64,000 nucleotides of DNA from Kineosporiaceae bacterium (lineage in GTDB: Bacteria; Actinomycetota; Actinomycetes; Actinomycetales; Kineosporiaceae). The position numbers and the translations under genes were made by a program. Below, one piece after another: positions 26,542-35,255 of the stretch. Each line of letters starts with the position of its first letter. Position 1 is the stretch's first letter. The notes under the pieces were generated by a model. It searched no databases and was not told the origin of the DNA. It saw nothing but the letters and a program-made list of their open reading frames with translations. The stretch spans positions 682,001-746,000 of the forward strand of contig JADJPO010000003.1 of NCBI GenBank assembly GCA_016713225.1, given 5' to 3'.

Positions 26542-26605
26542 CATAATCCACTGTCAAGCGATCATCGGTGAACGGAGGGGTTCACCGATGAGATGTCTGG
26601 CTTGA
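26542..26605 (+). promoter_or_regulatory. promoter and structured leader with a 5-codon mini-ORF upstream of the HTH gene
   Basis: CATAAT (26542-26547) is a plausible -10 box. TCATCGGTGAA (26562-26572) and its exact complement (26581-26591) form an 11-bp hairpin whose 8-nt loop contains GGAGG. The ATG at 26588, in the right arm, opens ATG AGA TGT CTG GCT TGA (26588-26605), nine bases after GGAGG. About 170 nt of untranslated leader follow before the HTH gene. A regulatory role is inferred. Confidence 0.45.
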
Positions 26606-26773
26606 ACGATCACTCACTGCGCGACCCGGGGGGCAACGAGCTCCTGTGTACGACGTCGCGATCTCGTTGCTCCTTCAGGTCATTGTCGTCCTGCGCGAGG
26701 CGTGATCTGGAATGGCACAGGCAGCGATCGCGCCCGAGCATGGACCACGTACCGTCATCGTCGAGGAGGAGCA

Positions 26774-26989
26774 GTGAGCGACACCGTCAAGAAGGGCGCT
26801 CGGATCACCGGTGCGGACCGGACAAAGCTGGCCAACGATCTCACGAAGAAGTATTCGGGCGGGGCGAGCATTCGCGCCCTGGCCGAGTCCACCGGCCGTT
26901 CCTACGGCTTCGTGCATCGGTTGCTGACCGAGAACAAGGTCACGCTGCGCAGCCGTGGCGGCGCCACCCGGGGTAAGGCCAAGAAGTAG
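26774..26989 (+). CDS. small helix-turn-helix protein (Rv1473A-like)
   Basis: A basic 71-aa protein conserved in actinobacteria. The central SIRALAESTGRSYGFVHRLL is a Mor/Homeodomain-like helix-turn-helix; the tail RSRGGATRGKAKK is strongly basic. GAGGAGGA lies just ahead of the GTG at 26774. It follows the ABC-F gene as in M. tuberculosis, but is separated by a 265-bp leader region. Target and function are unknown. Confidence 0.85.
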   Translation: MSDTVKKGARITGADRTKLANDLTKKYSGGASIRALAESTGRSYGFVHRLLTENKVTLRSRGGATRGKAKK

Positions 26990-27096
26990 CCGGTGTCCGT
27001 CGGGGCGGTCAGGAACCCTCACGGACGACGGGGGAACGTGGGCGCGTGCCACACTCGTGGCGCGCGCCCACGTCCGGTCTCTGACACGCTGAGCCC

Positions 27097-29058
27097 ATGT
27101 CCGGTCATGCCGCCTGGTCCACGCTGCGTTCCTACACGCGCGACCCCGGCGTCACCGACCGCAAGCTCGCTCCCGGTACCTGGCGACGGGTGCTCGGATA
27201 CGCCGTGCCCTACCGTTCGGCCATCGTCGGTTTCCTGCTGCTGACGGTCACCAGTTCGGTCTTCATCGTCCTGACCCCACTGCTGCTACGCCGGCTGATC
27301 GATGACGGTGTCACCCCCGGCAACCGATCTCTCGTGGTCATGCTCTCGCTCGTGGTCGCCACGGTGGCGATCCTGGACGCCGTGGCCGGCCTGTTCTCGC
27401 GGTGGCTCTCCTCCCGGATCGGTGAGGGGCTGATCTTCGACCTGCGCACCGAGGTCTTCGGTCACGTGCTGCGCCAGCCGGTGGCGTTCTTCACCCGCGC
27501 CCAGACCGGCGCGCTGGTCTCCCGGCTCAACAGCGACGTGATCGGCGCTCAGCAGGCGTTCACCTCCACCCTGTCCGCGGTGGTCTCCAACGTGGTCTCC
27601 CTCGTGCTGGTGGCCGGGGCGATGTTCTACCTCTCCTGGCCGATCACGGTCGGGGCCCTCGTGATGTTGCCGCTCTTCCTGCTGCCCGCACGCCGGGTGG
27701 GGGCGCGGCTACAACAGCTCACCCGCGAATCGATGCAGCTCAATGCCGAACTGGGTTCGCGGATGACCGAGCGGTTCAACGTGGCCGGTGCCCTGTTGGT
27801 CACGTTGTTCGGCCGTCCGCTGGAAGAGGATCGGGAGTTCGGCGAACGCGCCGGCCGGGTCCGGGACATCGGCGTGCGGATCGCCATGAGCAACCGGGTC
27901 TTCTTCACCGCCCTCACCCTGGTGGCCTCACTCGCCACGGCCCTCGTCTACGGCGTCGGCGGGCTCTCGACCATCCGCGGGCAGATGACGGTCGGCACGC
28001 TGCTCGCCCTCGCGGCGTTGCTGGCCCGCTTGTACGGGCCGCTCACCGCCCTGTCGACGGTGCGGGTCGACGTCATGACCGCGCTGGTCAGCTTCGAACG
28101 GGTCTTCGAGGTGCTGGACCTGCCGCCCCTGATCGCCGACGCCCCCCACGCGATCGACCTGCCTCGCGGCCCCATGTCGGTCGAACTCGACGACGTGAGC
28201 TTCCGCTACCCCACGGCACGTGAGGTGTCGCTGGCCTCGCTGGAGCAGATCGCCCGAACCGAGCGCAGCGAAGCCGACTCGGAGGCCGAGCCCGCCCTGG
28301 TCCTCGACCAGGTGAGTCTGCGCGCCGAGCCCGGTCAACTGATCGCCCTGGTCGGCCCCAGTGGCGCCGGCAAGACCACCATCACCACGTTGGTGGCGCG
28401 GTTGTACGACGTGTCCGGCGGAGCCGTGCTGGTGGGTGGGCACGACGTGCGGGCACTGACCCAGGCGTCGCTGCACCGGGCGGTCGGTGTGGTCACCCAG
28501 GAGGCCCATCTGTTCCATGACACGGTGCGGGCCAACCTGCTCTACGCCCGGCCGGAGGCGACCGAGGCGGAGTTGATCCAGGCCCTGAGCGCGGCCCAGG
28601 TGTGGTCGGTGGTGAGCGCGCTGCCGGACGGTCTGGACACCGTGGTGGGCGACCGGGGGCACCGGCTGTCCGGGGGTGAGAAGCAGCGCATCGCCCTCGC
28701 CCGGCTGCTGCTCAAGGCGCCCGATGTGCTGATCCTCGACGAGGCGACGGCGCACCTGGACTCCGAGTCCGAACTCGCGGTCCAGCGAGCGCTCGACACC
28801 GCGTTGGCCGGACGCACCGCCCTGGTGATCGCTCACCGGCTCTCGACGGTCCGTGCGGCCGACCAGATCGTCGTGGTGGACGACGGCCGGATCGTCGAGC
28901 GCGGCCGGCACGAGGAGTTGCTCGCCCGCGGCGGGCTGTACGCCGACCTCTACACCACGCAGTTCGCTCAGTCGGACTCGGATCTCACGCCGGCAGAACG
29001 GTTTCAGCCCGACCGGGCCAGCCCGCCGTCCACGACCAGCACCGAGCCGGTCACATAG
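27097..29058 (+). CDS. ABC exporter, fused membrane and ATPase domains
   Basis: Half-transporter (653 aa) with a six-helix type IV exporter domain, residues about 35-330, and a C-terminal NBD. NBD motifs: GPSGAGKTTI, VTQEAHLFHDTV, LSGGEKQRIALARLLL and VLILDEATAHLDSES, with the H-loop in VIAHRLSTV. An acidic insert (ARTERSEADSEAEP) interrupts the start of the NBD. It probably works as a homodimer in lipid or drug export. The last 55 bp overlap the convergent SDR gene. Confidence 0.92.
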   Translation: MSGHAAWSTLRSYTRDPGVTDRKLAPGTWRRVLGYAVPYRSAIVGFLLLTVTSSVFIVLTPLLLRRLIDDGVTPGNRSLVVMLSLVVATVAILDAVAGLFSRWLSSRIGEGLIFDLRTEVFGHVLRQPVAFFTRAQTGALVSRLNSDVIGAQQAFTSTLSAVVSNVVSLVLVAGAMFYLSWPITVGALVMLPLFLLPARRVGARLQQLTRESMQLNAELGSRMTERFNVAGALLVTLFGRPLEEDREFGERAGRVRDIGVRIAMSNRVFFTALTLVASLATALVYGVGGLSTIRGQMTVGTLLALAALLARLYGPLTALSTVRVDVMTALVSFERVFEVLDLPPLIADAPHAIDLPRGPMSVELDDVSFRYPTAREVSLASLEQIARTERSEADSEAEPALVLDQVSLRAEPGQLIALVGPSGAGKTTITTLVARLYDVSGGAVLVGGHDVRALTQASLHRAVGVVTQEAHLFHDTVRANLLYARPEATEAELIQALSAAQVWSVVSALPDGLDTVVGDRGHRLSGGEKQRIALARLLLKAPDVLILDEATAHLDSESELAVQRALDTALAGRTALVIAHRLSTVRAADQIVVVDDGRIVERGRHEELLARGGLYADLYTTQFAQSDSDLTPAERFQPDRASPPSTTSTEPVT

Positions 29059-29807
29059 CTCGCGGCGGGCGAGAGCAGGAACACGGCTGGTCGGGCGAAC
29101 TCCATCGCCTCCCCGAAACGGCCCAGCGCCGTGGCGCCCTCGGCGCAGTGACGGCTGTCCCCGGCCCCGTTCGGATCATGATCATGCCCCGCGCCGTCCT
29201 CCCGAGCTCGCCCCGCAGCCCCCGGGAACGGTCCGGTGTCGGGCTCGAGGTGGCCTGGCAGCAGCATGTTGACCCGGATGTTGCGCCCGCCCAGCTCACC
29301 GGCCAGACCGCGGGCGGCCATGGCGACCCCCGGCACCAGCCCGGCGCCGACGGGGTGGTCGGCCTGCGGTTCCCGGGCCGAGCGGGTCAGCACGAACAGC
29401 ACCGAACCGCCCTCGGTGGACATGTTCTGTGCCACCGAGCGTGCCAGGCGGATCGGCCCCAGGAAGGTCGCCTCGAACGCCGCTCGCCAGCACTCGTCCG
29501 AGGTGGACGCGAGCGGTCCGGACTCATGGTCGTCCAGGCAGATGACGGCCCCGTCGAGCCGACCGTACCGGGCCACGGCGGCAGCACTCAGACAGGTCTC
29601 GAACCCGCTCTCCGCCAGGTCACCGCTGACCGCGATCGCCCGCTCCGAGCCGCCCAGACCCTTGGCCACGGACGCGAGCGCGGTCTCGTCGTGGTCGGTC
29701 AGGACCAGGCGAGCGCCCTCGGCCCCCAACTGCATCGCGCTGGCCCGACCCAAGCCCCGACCGGCACCGCTCACGACGTACACGCGATCGGTCAACCCGA
29801 GGTCCAT
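29004..29807 (-). CDS. atypical SDR-family protein lacking the catalytic Tyr/Lys
   Basis: Rossmann protein (267 aa) with a normal dinucleotide motif SGAGRGLG and the C-terminal SYVTGSVLVVDGGL of SDR enzymes. The NNAG motif is replaced by ICLD, and when aligned on the GLAGEL helix the active-site Tyr and Lys positions read G154 and V158. A glycine/histidine-rich insert (AREDGAGHDHDPNGAGD) follows. It probably binds a nucleotide but may not be a standard oxidoreductase. ATG 29807 is preferred over an earlier in-frame start. Confidence 0.75.
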   Translation of the reverse strand: MDLGLTDRVYVVSGAGRGLGRASAMQLGAEGARLVLTDHDETALASVAKGLGGSERAIAVSGDLAESGFETCLSAAAVARYGRLDGAVICLDDHESGPLASTSDECWRAAFEATFLGPIRLARSVAQNMSTEGGSVLFVLTRSAREPQADHPVGAGLVPGVAMAARGLAGELGGRNIRVNMLLPGHLEPDTGPFPGAAGRAREDGAGHDHDPNGAGDSRHCAEGATALGRFGEAMEFARPAVFLLSPAASYVTGSVLVVDGGLARSG

Positions 29808-29870
29808 ACCGTCGCCTTCGTCGTCGGAGCACATCTGGCGCGCACCTTCGACGTATCGGCTGTACAGCGC

Positions 29871-29902
29871 CGAGCTTGAGCTCAGCCGAGCTCGAGCTCA
29901 GC
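29871..29902. repeat. tandem 16-bp repeat at the SURF1 3' end
   Basis: CGAGCTTGAGCTCAGC (29871-29886) is followed immediately by CGAGCTCGAGCTCAGC (29887-29902), with one mismatch. Each unit contains GAGCTYGAGCTC dyad symmetry. It covers the SURF1 stop codon and lies upstream of the atypical SDR gene. Confidence 0.7.
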
Positions 29903-30758
29903 GGGGGAGAGCGTCCTCCCAGTCCTCGTCGCTCAGCTCGCCACGCCCCTTGCGGGTACGGGCGGCCAGCACAGCAGGCACCCGGAAGCTGATGGGCTCG
30001 GCGTTGCCGGTCCGCAGCCGAGCCTCACGCAGCATGTAGTAGGCGAGGATGCCGTAGCCGGCGACGGTGAACAGCCACCACTGCCAGGCGTAGCCCAGGT
30101 GCGGGCCGAGGTCTTCGTCCGGCCAGGGGAGCAGGGTCGGGGCCACCGTGGCGGCGGGTGATTCCGAGGCCAGCACGCCATACGGCTGGTAGACCTGGCC
30201 CGACAGGTGCGTCGCGATCGAGGTGGTGTCGATACGCCATACCTGCCCCGGCGGCGCCTCCCGCTGCAGGGACGGCTCACTCGCGCGTAACCGGGCGACG
30301 ACCTCCACCGTGCCGACGGGAGGGGCGGGGACCGCATCGGGGAGGCCGCCGTTCTCACCCGCCGGCAGCCACCCACGATCGATCAGGACAACCGAACCAT
30401 CGGCCACACGCAACGGGACGACGACCTCGAAGCCGGCGTCGTTGCCCAACGGGCGATTGCGCACCAAGAGCTGGGCCGCCGGCTCGTACACCCCCGTCAT
30501 GCGCACCGGCGTCCAATGCCGATCGGGCGTCAGCGTGGTCGTGGGAGAGGGCAGCACCTCGGCGAGGGGGACCGGATCGGCGCCATAGTTGGTGTCGATC
30601 CAGCGGTTGCGCTCGACCTTGGAGGCATAACGATGGTGTTGCCACTCGCCCAGCTGGACGAACGCCACCGAGAGCACCACCACGGCGAACAGCGCGGTGA
30701 GCCAACCGCGTTCGCGCAACAGCCGCAGCGCACCGCGCACATCAGCGGCAGTGATCAT
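29898..30758 (-). CDS. SURF1-family cytochrome oxidase biogenesis protein
   Basis: Two-helix membrane protein (286 aa) that assists heme a insertion or assembly of aa3 cytochrome oxidase. It has an N-terminal helix (WLTALFAVVVLSVAFVQLGEWQ), the SURF1 segments RNRPLGNDAGFEVVVPL and VLIDRGWLPAGEN, and a C-terminal helix after HLGYAWQWWLFTVAGY. ATG 30758 is preferred; the longer frame adds 48 residues without family character. It fits with ctaA and ctaB in this window. Confidence 0.92.
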   Translation of the reverse strand: MITAADVRGALRLLRERGWLTALFAVVVLSVAFVQLGEWQHHRYASKVERNRWIDTNYGADPVPLAEVLPSPTTTLTPDRHWTPVRMTGVYEPAAQLLVRNRPLGNDAGFEVVVPLRVADGSVVLIDRGWLPAGENGGLPDAVPAPPVGTVEVVARLRASEPSLQREAPPGQVWRIDTTSIATHLSGQVYQPYGVLASESPAATVAPTLLPWPDEDLGPHLGYAWQWWLFTVAGYGILAYYMLREARLRTGNAEPISFRVPAVLAARTRKGRGELSDEDWEDALPR

Positions 30759-30809
30759 GAGGTGCTGCTCCCCAGGAGCGGGTACCGGGCCAGGAGCCCA
30801 TGGCAAAGC

Positions 30810-30848
30810 GGACGCCGGGCAGCCACGGGGGGAAGCCACCCGGCGTCC
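30810..30848 (-). terminator. GC-rich stem-loop between DUF3099 gene and SURF1
   Basis: GGACGCCGGG (30810-30819) and CCCGGCGTCC (30839-30848) are exact complements with a 19-nt loop. It lies downstream of the minus-strand DUF3099 gene and could end its transcript. There is no T-tract. Confidence 0.5.
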
Positions 30849-30929
30849 TTCTCGATGCGCGTCCCGACGGGGGGCGCGGGATGCGCATTGCCAGTATTGC
30901 ACTGCGAGATGTCCACGTGATGCACCGGA

Positions 30930-31265
30930 TCAGCTATTGCCCGGAGATGTCGGACCGGGCATGGCTCGGGTCGCCTCATCGGATACGGGAGGTATGTCGT
31001 GCACCGCGTCATGGACCCGAACCGTCTTACGGGTGTAGCCCGCATTCGCCATGATCACGGCGACATAGGGCAGGAACACCGCCCCGACGCCGACCACGAT
31101 CTTCCAGTAGCCCGGGACGACGAACACCAGCAACACGCACGCGGTGCGGATCGCCATGGACACCAGGTAGCGCGAGATGCGCTGGTCCATGTCGTCGGTG
31201 TGCGGTCGGCGAGCCTGGGTGATGCTGTGCACTTCGGGCTCGGCGCCTCGCCTGCGGAAGGCCAT
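30930..31265 (-). CDS. DUF3099 family small membrane protein
   Basis: Actinobacterial protein of unknown function (111 aa). HSITQARRPHTDDM followed by two hydrophobic helices (about residues 35-80, ending LPYVAVIMANAGYTR) is the DUF3099 pattern. ATG 31265 is chosen because TACCGT lies exactly 7 nt upstream. A GTG three codons earlier is also in frame. Confidence 0.85.
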   Translation of the reverse strand: MAFRRRGAEPEVHSITQARRPHTDDMDQRISRYLVSMAIRTACVLLVFVVPGYWKIVVGVGAVFLPYVAVIMANAGYTRKTVRVHDAVHDIPPVSDEATRAMPGPTSPGNS

Positions 31266-31272
31266 ACCCCCC

Positions 31273-31278
31273 ACGGTA
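31273..31278 (-). promoter_or_regulatory. candidate leaderless promoter -10 box of the DUF3099 gene
   Basis: TACCGT on the minus strand ends 7 nt before ATG 31265. Confidence 0.4.
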
Positions 31279-31282
31279 AACC

Positions 31283-32266
31283 TCAGTCGGCGTCTCGGCT
31301 CACCTGCAGCACGACTTTCCCCACGGTACGCCGTTCGCGCAGCTCCTGGTGGGCCTGCCGCGCCTGGTCGAGGGGGTAGATCGTCCCGACCACCGGGCGC
31401 AACCGACCCTCGCGCACCAAGGTCATCAGCTCGCTCATCGCCTGGTCGAGTGCCCCGGGCCGTCCCATCAGGTGGTAGAGCCAGAACCCGATCACGGCCC
31501 GCGAACTCCCCATCAGCAACCGCGGGTCGACCGGTGGCGCCGGCCGACGGGACGCCATGCCGAAGACGACGAGCCGACCGAACGGCGCCAGGGCCGCGAG
31601 GGAGCCGGCGAAGGTCTCGCCACCGGTCATCTCCAGGACGACGTCCACGCCGGCACCGTCGTTCGCGCTCACCAGGGCGTGGCGCACCTGCACGGCCAAC
31701 TCGGCCCCCGCCAGATCGACCGTGGTGTGCGCGCCGAGCTCGGTGGCCAGCGCGCGCTTGGCCGGGGTCGAGGCGACCGCGATCACCCGCCCGGCGCCCC
31801 AGAGCCGGGCGAGTTGCACCGCGAGCGAGCCGACCCCGCCGGCTGCTGCGTGCACCACCACGGACTCGCCGGCGGCCAGGTGCGCACTGGTCCGCAGCAG
31901 GTGCCAGGCGGTGGTGCCCTGCAGCACCAGGGCCAGCGCGGCGCCGTCCGACACCTCGTCCGGCACCGGCCAGACCAGGTGGTGGTGGGCCGCGACCACC
32001 TCGGCATAGCCCCCTGCCACCAGCGCGACCACCCGGCGTCCGGCGTGTGGGCCGGTTCGGGCCACCCCGACGACCTCGGCACCAGGGATCAGCGGCAGGC
32101 TCTGGGCCGCGAGATAGCTGTTCTCGCTCTGGTGGGTGTCGGCGAAGTTGACCCCGGCAGCCCGGACGTCGATCAGCACCTGCCCATCGGCGACGGCCGG
32201 TTCGGGCACGTCCGCCGGCTGCAGCACCTCGGGACCGCCAAATTCGGTGATTCGCACGGCACGCAT
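31283..32266 (-). CDS. NADPH:quinone oxidoreductase-like MDR protein
   Basis: Medium-chain dehydrogenase/reductase of the zinc-independent quinone oxidoreductase type (327 aa). The N-terminal GroES-like domain has GVNFADTHQSENSY; the Rossmann motif is AAAGGVGSLAVQLARLWGA. No structural zinc cysteines are seen, consistent with the QOR branch. It probably reduces quinones or enones with NADPH in the cytosol. Divergent from fabG with 59 bp between them. Confidence 0.88.
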   Translation of the reverse strand: MRAVRITEFGGPEVLQPADVPEPAVADGQVLIDVRAAGVNFADTHQSENSYLAAQSLPLIPGAEVVGVARTGPHAGRRVVALVAGGYAEVVAAHHHLVWPVPDEVSDGAALALVLQGTTAWHLLRTSAHLAAGESVVVHAAAGGVGSLAVQLARLWGAGRVIAVASTPAKRALATELGAHTTVDLAGAELAVQVRHALVSANDGAGVDVVLEMTGGETFAGSLAALAPFGRLVVFGMASRRPAPPVDPRLLMGSSRAVIGFWLYHLMGRPGALDQAMSELMTLVREGRLRPVVGTIYPLDQARQAHQELRERRTVGKVVLQVSRDAD

Positions 32267-32325
32267 CGCCCGACCGTATCCTGGGCGCCGATCAGTCAGA
32301 CCCCGAGGGACGCGAAGGGAACGAG

Positions 32326-33030
32326 ATGGCGCGCAGTGTGCTGGTCACCGGCGGCAATCGAGGCATCGGGCTGGCCATCGCCCGGGCGTTGGCGGCCGAC
32401 GGGGACGCCGTGGCGGTCACCCACCGCAGCGGCGAGGCACCCGAGGGGTTGTTCGGCGTCCGGTGCGACGTCACCGACACGGCCTCGGTCGACGCCGCCT
32501 TCGCCGAGGTCGAGAAGGCCCAGGGCCCCGTGGAGGTCCTGGTCGCCAACGCCGGTATCACTCAGGACCAGTTGTTGCTGCGGATGAGTGACGCCGAGTG
32601 GGACAGCGTGATCGACACCAATCTCGCCGGCGCCTTCCGCTGCGTGCGCCGGGCCTCGATGGGCATGGTGCGCATGAAGCGCGGTCGGATCGTGCTGATC
32701 TCGAGCGTGGTGGGCCTGTACGGCGGCCAGGGTCAGGTGAACTACGCGGCCAGCAAGGCAGGTCTGGTCGGCATCGCCCGCTCGGTGGCTCGAGAGCTCG
32801 GCGGTCGCGGGATCACGGCCAACGTCGTCGCGCCCGGCTTCATCGAGACCGACATGACGGCTGCCCTGCCCGACGAGCGCCGCACGGCCTACGCCAAGCT
32901 GACCCCCGCGGGGCGGTTCGGCAGCACGGACGACGTCGCGGCCGCCGTCCGGTTCCTGGCCTCGGACGGCGCCGGATACGTCAACGGCGCCGTGATCCCG
33001 GTCGACGGCGGACTGGGCATGGGTCACTGA
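32326..33030 (+). CDS. fabG: 3-oxoacyl-[acyl-carrier-protein] reductase FabG (MabA-like)
   Basis: NADPH-dependent ketoreductase of fatty acid elongation (234 aa). TGGNRGIG, NAG in VANAGITQD, catalytic S in LISSVVGLYG, Y-x3-K in YAASKAG, and NGAVIPVDGGLGMGH are intact. It is followed 71 bp later by the enoyl reductase gene, the fabG1-inhA order of mycobacteria and relatives. TATCCT at 32277-32282 could be the -10 box of the pair. Confidence 0.93.
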   Translation: MARSVLVTGGNRGIGLAIARALAADGDAVAVTHRSGEAPEGLFGVRCDVTDTASVDAAFAEVEKAQGPVEVLVANAGITQDQLLLRMSDAEWDSVIDTNLAGAFRCVRRASMGMVRMKRGRIVLISSVVGLYGGQGQVNYAASKAGLVGIARSVARELGGRGITANVVAPGFIETDMTAALPDERRTAYAKLTPAGRFGSTDDVAAAVRFLASDGAGYVNGAVIPVDGGLGMGH

Positions 33031-33101
33031 AGGTCACTGAACGGCTCACCACCCCTCACCACGACCACCAGACAACGAGAACGAGAGCGGGAGTCCACCC
33101 C

Positions 33102-33866
33102 ATGGGTTTGCTCGACGGCAAGCGCATCCTGGTCACCGGCGTCCTGACCGACGCCTCCATCGCCTACTACGTGGCCAGGCTGGCCCAGGAGCAGGGTGCC
33201 CAGGTGGTACTCACCTCGTTCGGACGCCAGATGAAGATCACCCAGGCGGTGAGCCGCCGCCTGCCGACCACCGCACCGGTCGTCGAGCTCGATGTCACCA
33301 AGCAGGAGGACCTCGACGGCTTGGCCGATGCGGTCCGCGAGCACGTCGACGGGCTGGACGGCGTCCTGCACTCGATCGGTTTCGCGCCGCAGTCCGCCCT
33401 GGGTGGGGGTTTCCTGGACTGCCCGTGGGAGGACGTCGCCACCGCCGTCCACGTGTCCGCCTACTCGCTCAAGGCCCTCGCCGTGGCCGCCCTGCCCCTG
33501 ATGGGGCCTGGCGGCAGCGTGGTCGGACTGACCTTCGACGCCTCGCGGGCCTGGCCGGTCTACGACTGGATGGGCGTGGCGAAGTCGGCCTTCGAGTCCA
33601 CCTCGCGGTATCTGGCCCGCGACCTCGGGCCGAAGGGAGTGCGGGTGAACCTGGTCGCGGCCGGCCCGTTGCGCACCATGGCGGCCCGCTCGATCCCGGG
33701 CTTCATCGCGTTCGAGGAGGGCTGGCCGTCGCGGTCACCGCTCGGCTGGGACATCGAGGACCCCACCCCGACGGCACAGGCGTGCGTTGCCCTGATGTCG
33801 GACTGGTTCCCCGCCACGACGGCCGAGATCCTGCACGTCGACGGCGGTTTCCACGCCATGGGGTGA
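33102..33866 (+). CDS. fabI: enoyl-[acyl-carrier-protein] reductase (InhA/FabI)
   Basis: NADH-dependent enoyl-ACP reductase that completes each fatty-acid elongation cycle (254 aa). Features: GLLDGKRILVTGVLTDASIAY with the family's altered nucleotide motif, GVLHSIGFAP, and the active site Y-x6-K in VYDWMGVAK. The ATG at 33102 gives the classical InhA N-terminus; the longer open frame through fabG is not used. Whether the host makes mycolic acids cannot be told from this gene. Confidence 0.94.
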   Translation: MGLLDGKRILVTGVLTDASIAYYVARLAQEQGAQVVLTSFGRQMKITQAVSRRLPTTAPVVELDVTKQEDLDGLADAVREHVDGLDGVLHSIGFAPQSALGGGFLDCPWEDVATAVHVSAYSLKALAVAALPLMGPGGSVVGLTFDASRAWPVYDWMGVAKSAFESTSRYLARDLGPKGVRVNLVAAGPLRTMAARSIPGFIAFEEGWPSRSPLGWDIEDPTPTAQACVALMSDWFPATTAEILHVDGGFHAMG

Positions 33867-33923
33867 AACTCGCGGTGAATCAGGGCTGACGCCGACGTGC
33901 CCACGGGGTGCAAGATGCTCCCC

Positions 33924-34457
33924 ATGACTGCCGCGGACGTTCAGCGTCGCCTCGTCCTGCTGCGCCACGCCAAGTCCGCCTACCCTCACGGCGTCCCGGA
34001 CCACGATCGCCCGCTGGCGGGCAAGGGACGCCGAAATGCCGCCGCGGCCGGCGACTGGTTCGTGACCGAGGGCCCACGGCCCGACCTGGTGTTGTGTTCG
34101 GACGCTCAACGGGCCCGGCACACCTGGGAGATCGTCGCTTCGCGATTGGCGGCGACCGTTCCGGTCCGGCTCGACCCCTCGCTCTACGGTGCCACGCCGG
34201 GTGAGATCATCACGCTGGCGCACGGCTGCGCCGACCATGACGACGCGGTGCACACCCTGGTGGTGGTGGGCCATGAGCCAACCCTGTCGGCCACCACGTT
34301 GTTGCTGGCGGGGGAGGGTTCGGACCCCATCGCCTTGACCAAGGTCGCCACGAAGTTCCCCACCAGTGCCGTGGCGGTGCTGTCGTTCACCGGCAGCTGG
34401 GCCTCGCTCGCCTTCGGCGGGACGGCGCTGGCGAGCTTCGCCGTCCCGCGCGCCTGA
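33924..34457 (+). CDS. SixA-type histidine phosphatase
   Basis: Histidine-phosphatase superfamily protein (177 aa). The catalytic RHA core is LVLLRHAKSAYP, and the second conserved histidine is in VVVGHEPTLSATT. In E. coli SixA removes phosphate from protein phosphohistidine; the substrate here is unknown. ATG 33924 is chosen, with CAAGAT 7 nt upstream as a possible weak leaderless -10. Confidence 0.85.
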   Translation: MTAADVQRRLVLLRHAKSAYPHGVPDHDRPLAGKGRRNAAAAGDWFVTEGPRPDLVLCSDAQRARHTWEIVASRLAATVPVRLDPSLYGATPGEIITLAHGCADHDDAVHTLVVVGHEPTLSATTLLLAGEGSDPIALTKVATKFPTSAVAVLSFTGSWASLAFGGTALASFAVPRA

Positions 34458-34469
34458 TCGGCAGGCCCG

Positions 34470-35255
34470 TCAGCGCGAGTTGACCTCGTCCCGCCAGGCG
34501 AGCCAGTCCTCGACCTGAGCGAGGTCGTAGCGTGGACCGGTCAGTCCCACGGTGAACAGCGTGACTCCCGCGGCGTGCAGCGCCGGTGCCGAATCCGCCG
34601 GACTCGACCCCGCCTCGACGCCGGTGGAGCGCTCGATGTCCGCGGGATCGCGCCCCTCGGTGGCGCACCACTCGTCGAGGATGGCGCCCTTGCGGGTGAT
34701 CGTCTCCACGTCGCCGAAGCCGTGCCAGATGTCGGCATGCCGTGCGGTGTAGCGCAGGGTCTTGCGCTCACCCCCGCCGCCGATCAGCACCGGGATGTCC
34801 CGGGTCGGGGCGGGGTTCAGCGCGGCCCAGCGCTGCTGGATGCGCGGCAGCGCGGACTCCAGCTCGGCCAGCCGTGAACCGGGTGTGCCGAACGCGTAGC
34901 CGTACTCGTCGTAGTCGCGCTCGAACCACCCCGCCCCGATGCCCAGGATCAACCGCCCGCCGCTGATGTGGTCGACGGTGCGGGCCATGTCGGCCAACAG
35001 CTCCGGGTTGCGGTAGCTGTTGCAGGTGACCAACGCGCCGATCTCGACCTGTGAGGTCGCCTCGGCCCAGGCGCCGAGCATCGTCCAGCACTCGAAGTGC
35101 TGGCCGTCCGGCTCGCCGTACAGCGGGAAGAAGTGATCCCAGTTGAAGACGACGTCGGCACCCGCCTCCTCCGCTGCGGCCACCGCCCGGCGGATCTCGG
35201 CGTACTCGGCATGCTGCGGCTGGATCTGCACCCCGATCCGGACCGGTCGGCTCAC
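34470..35255 (-). CDS. LLM-class F420-dependent oxidoreductase
   Basis: Luciferase-like TIM-barrel protein (261 aa) with FNWDHFFPLYGEPDG, TCNSYRNPELLADMARTVDHIS and GIGAGWFERDYDEYG. These match the F420-binding TIGR03560-like group, so it probably uses reduced coenzyme F420. The substrate is unknown. Its start overlaps the glgC stop by 4 bp, so it is co-transcribed behind glgC, although no metabolic link is obvious. Confidence 0.88.
   Translation of the reverse strand: MSRPVRIGVQIQPQHAEYAEIRRAVAAAEEAGADVVFNWDHFFPLYGEPDGQHFECWTMLGAWAEATSQVEIGALVTCNSYRNPELLADMARTVDHISGGRLILGIGAGWFERDYDEYGYAFGTPGSRLAELESALPRIQQRWAALNPAPTRDIPVLIGGGGERKTLRYTARHADIWHGFGDVETITRKGAILDEWCATEGRDPADIERSTGVEAGSSPADSAPALHAAGVTLFTVGLTGPRYDLAQVEDWLAWRDEVNSR

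Noticed and set aside
26593..26976. 127-aa frame starting just after the leader hairpin
   Set aside because: It overlaps the HTH gene in another frame, has a rising Ser/Arg bias and lacks its own ribosome site. The HTH gene has a strong GAGGAGGA.
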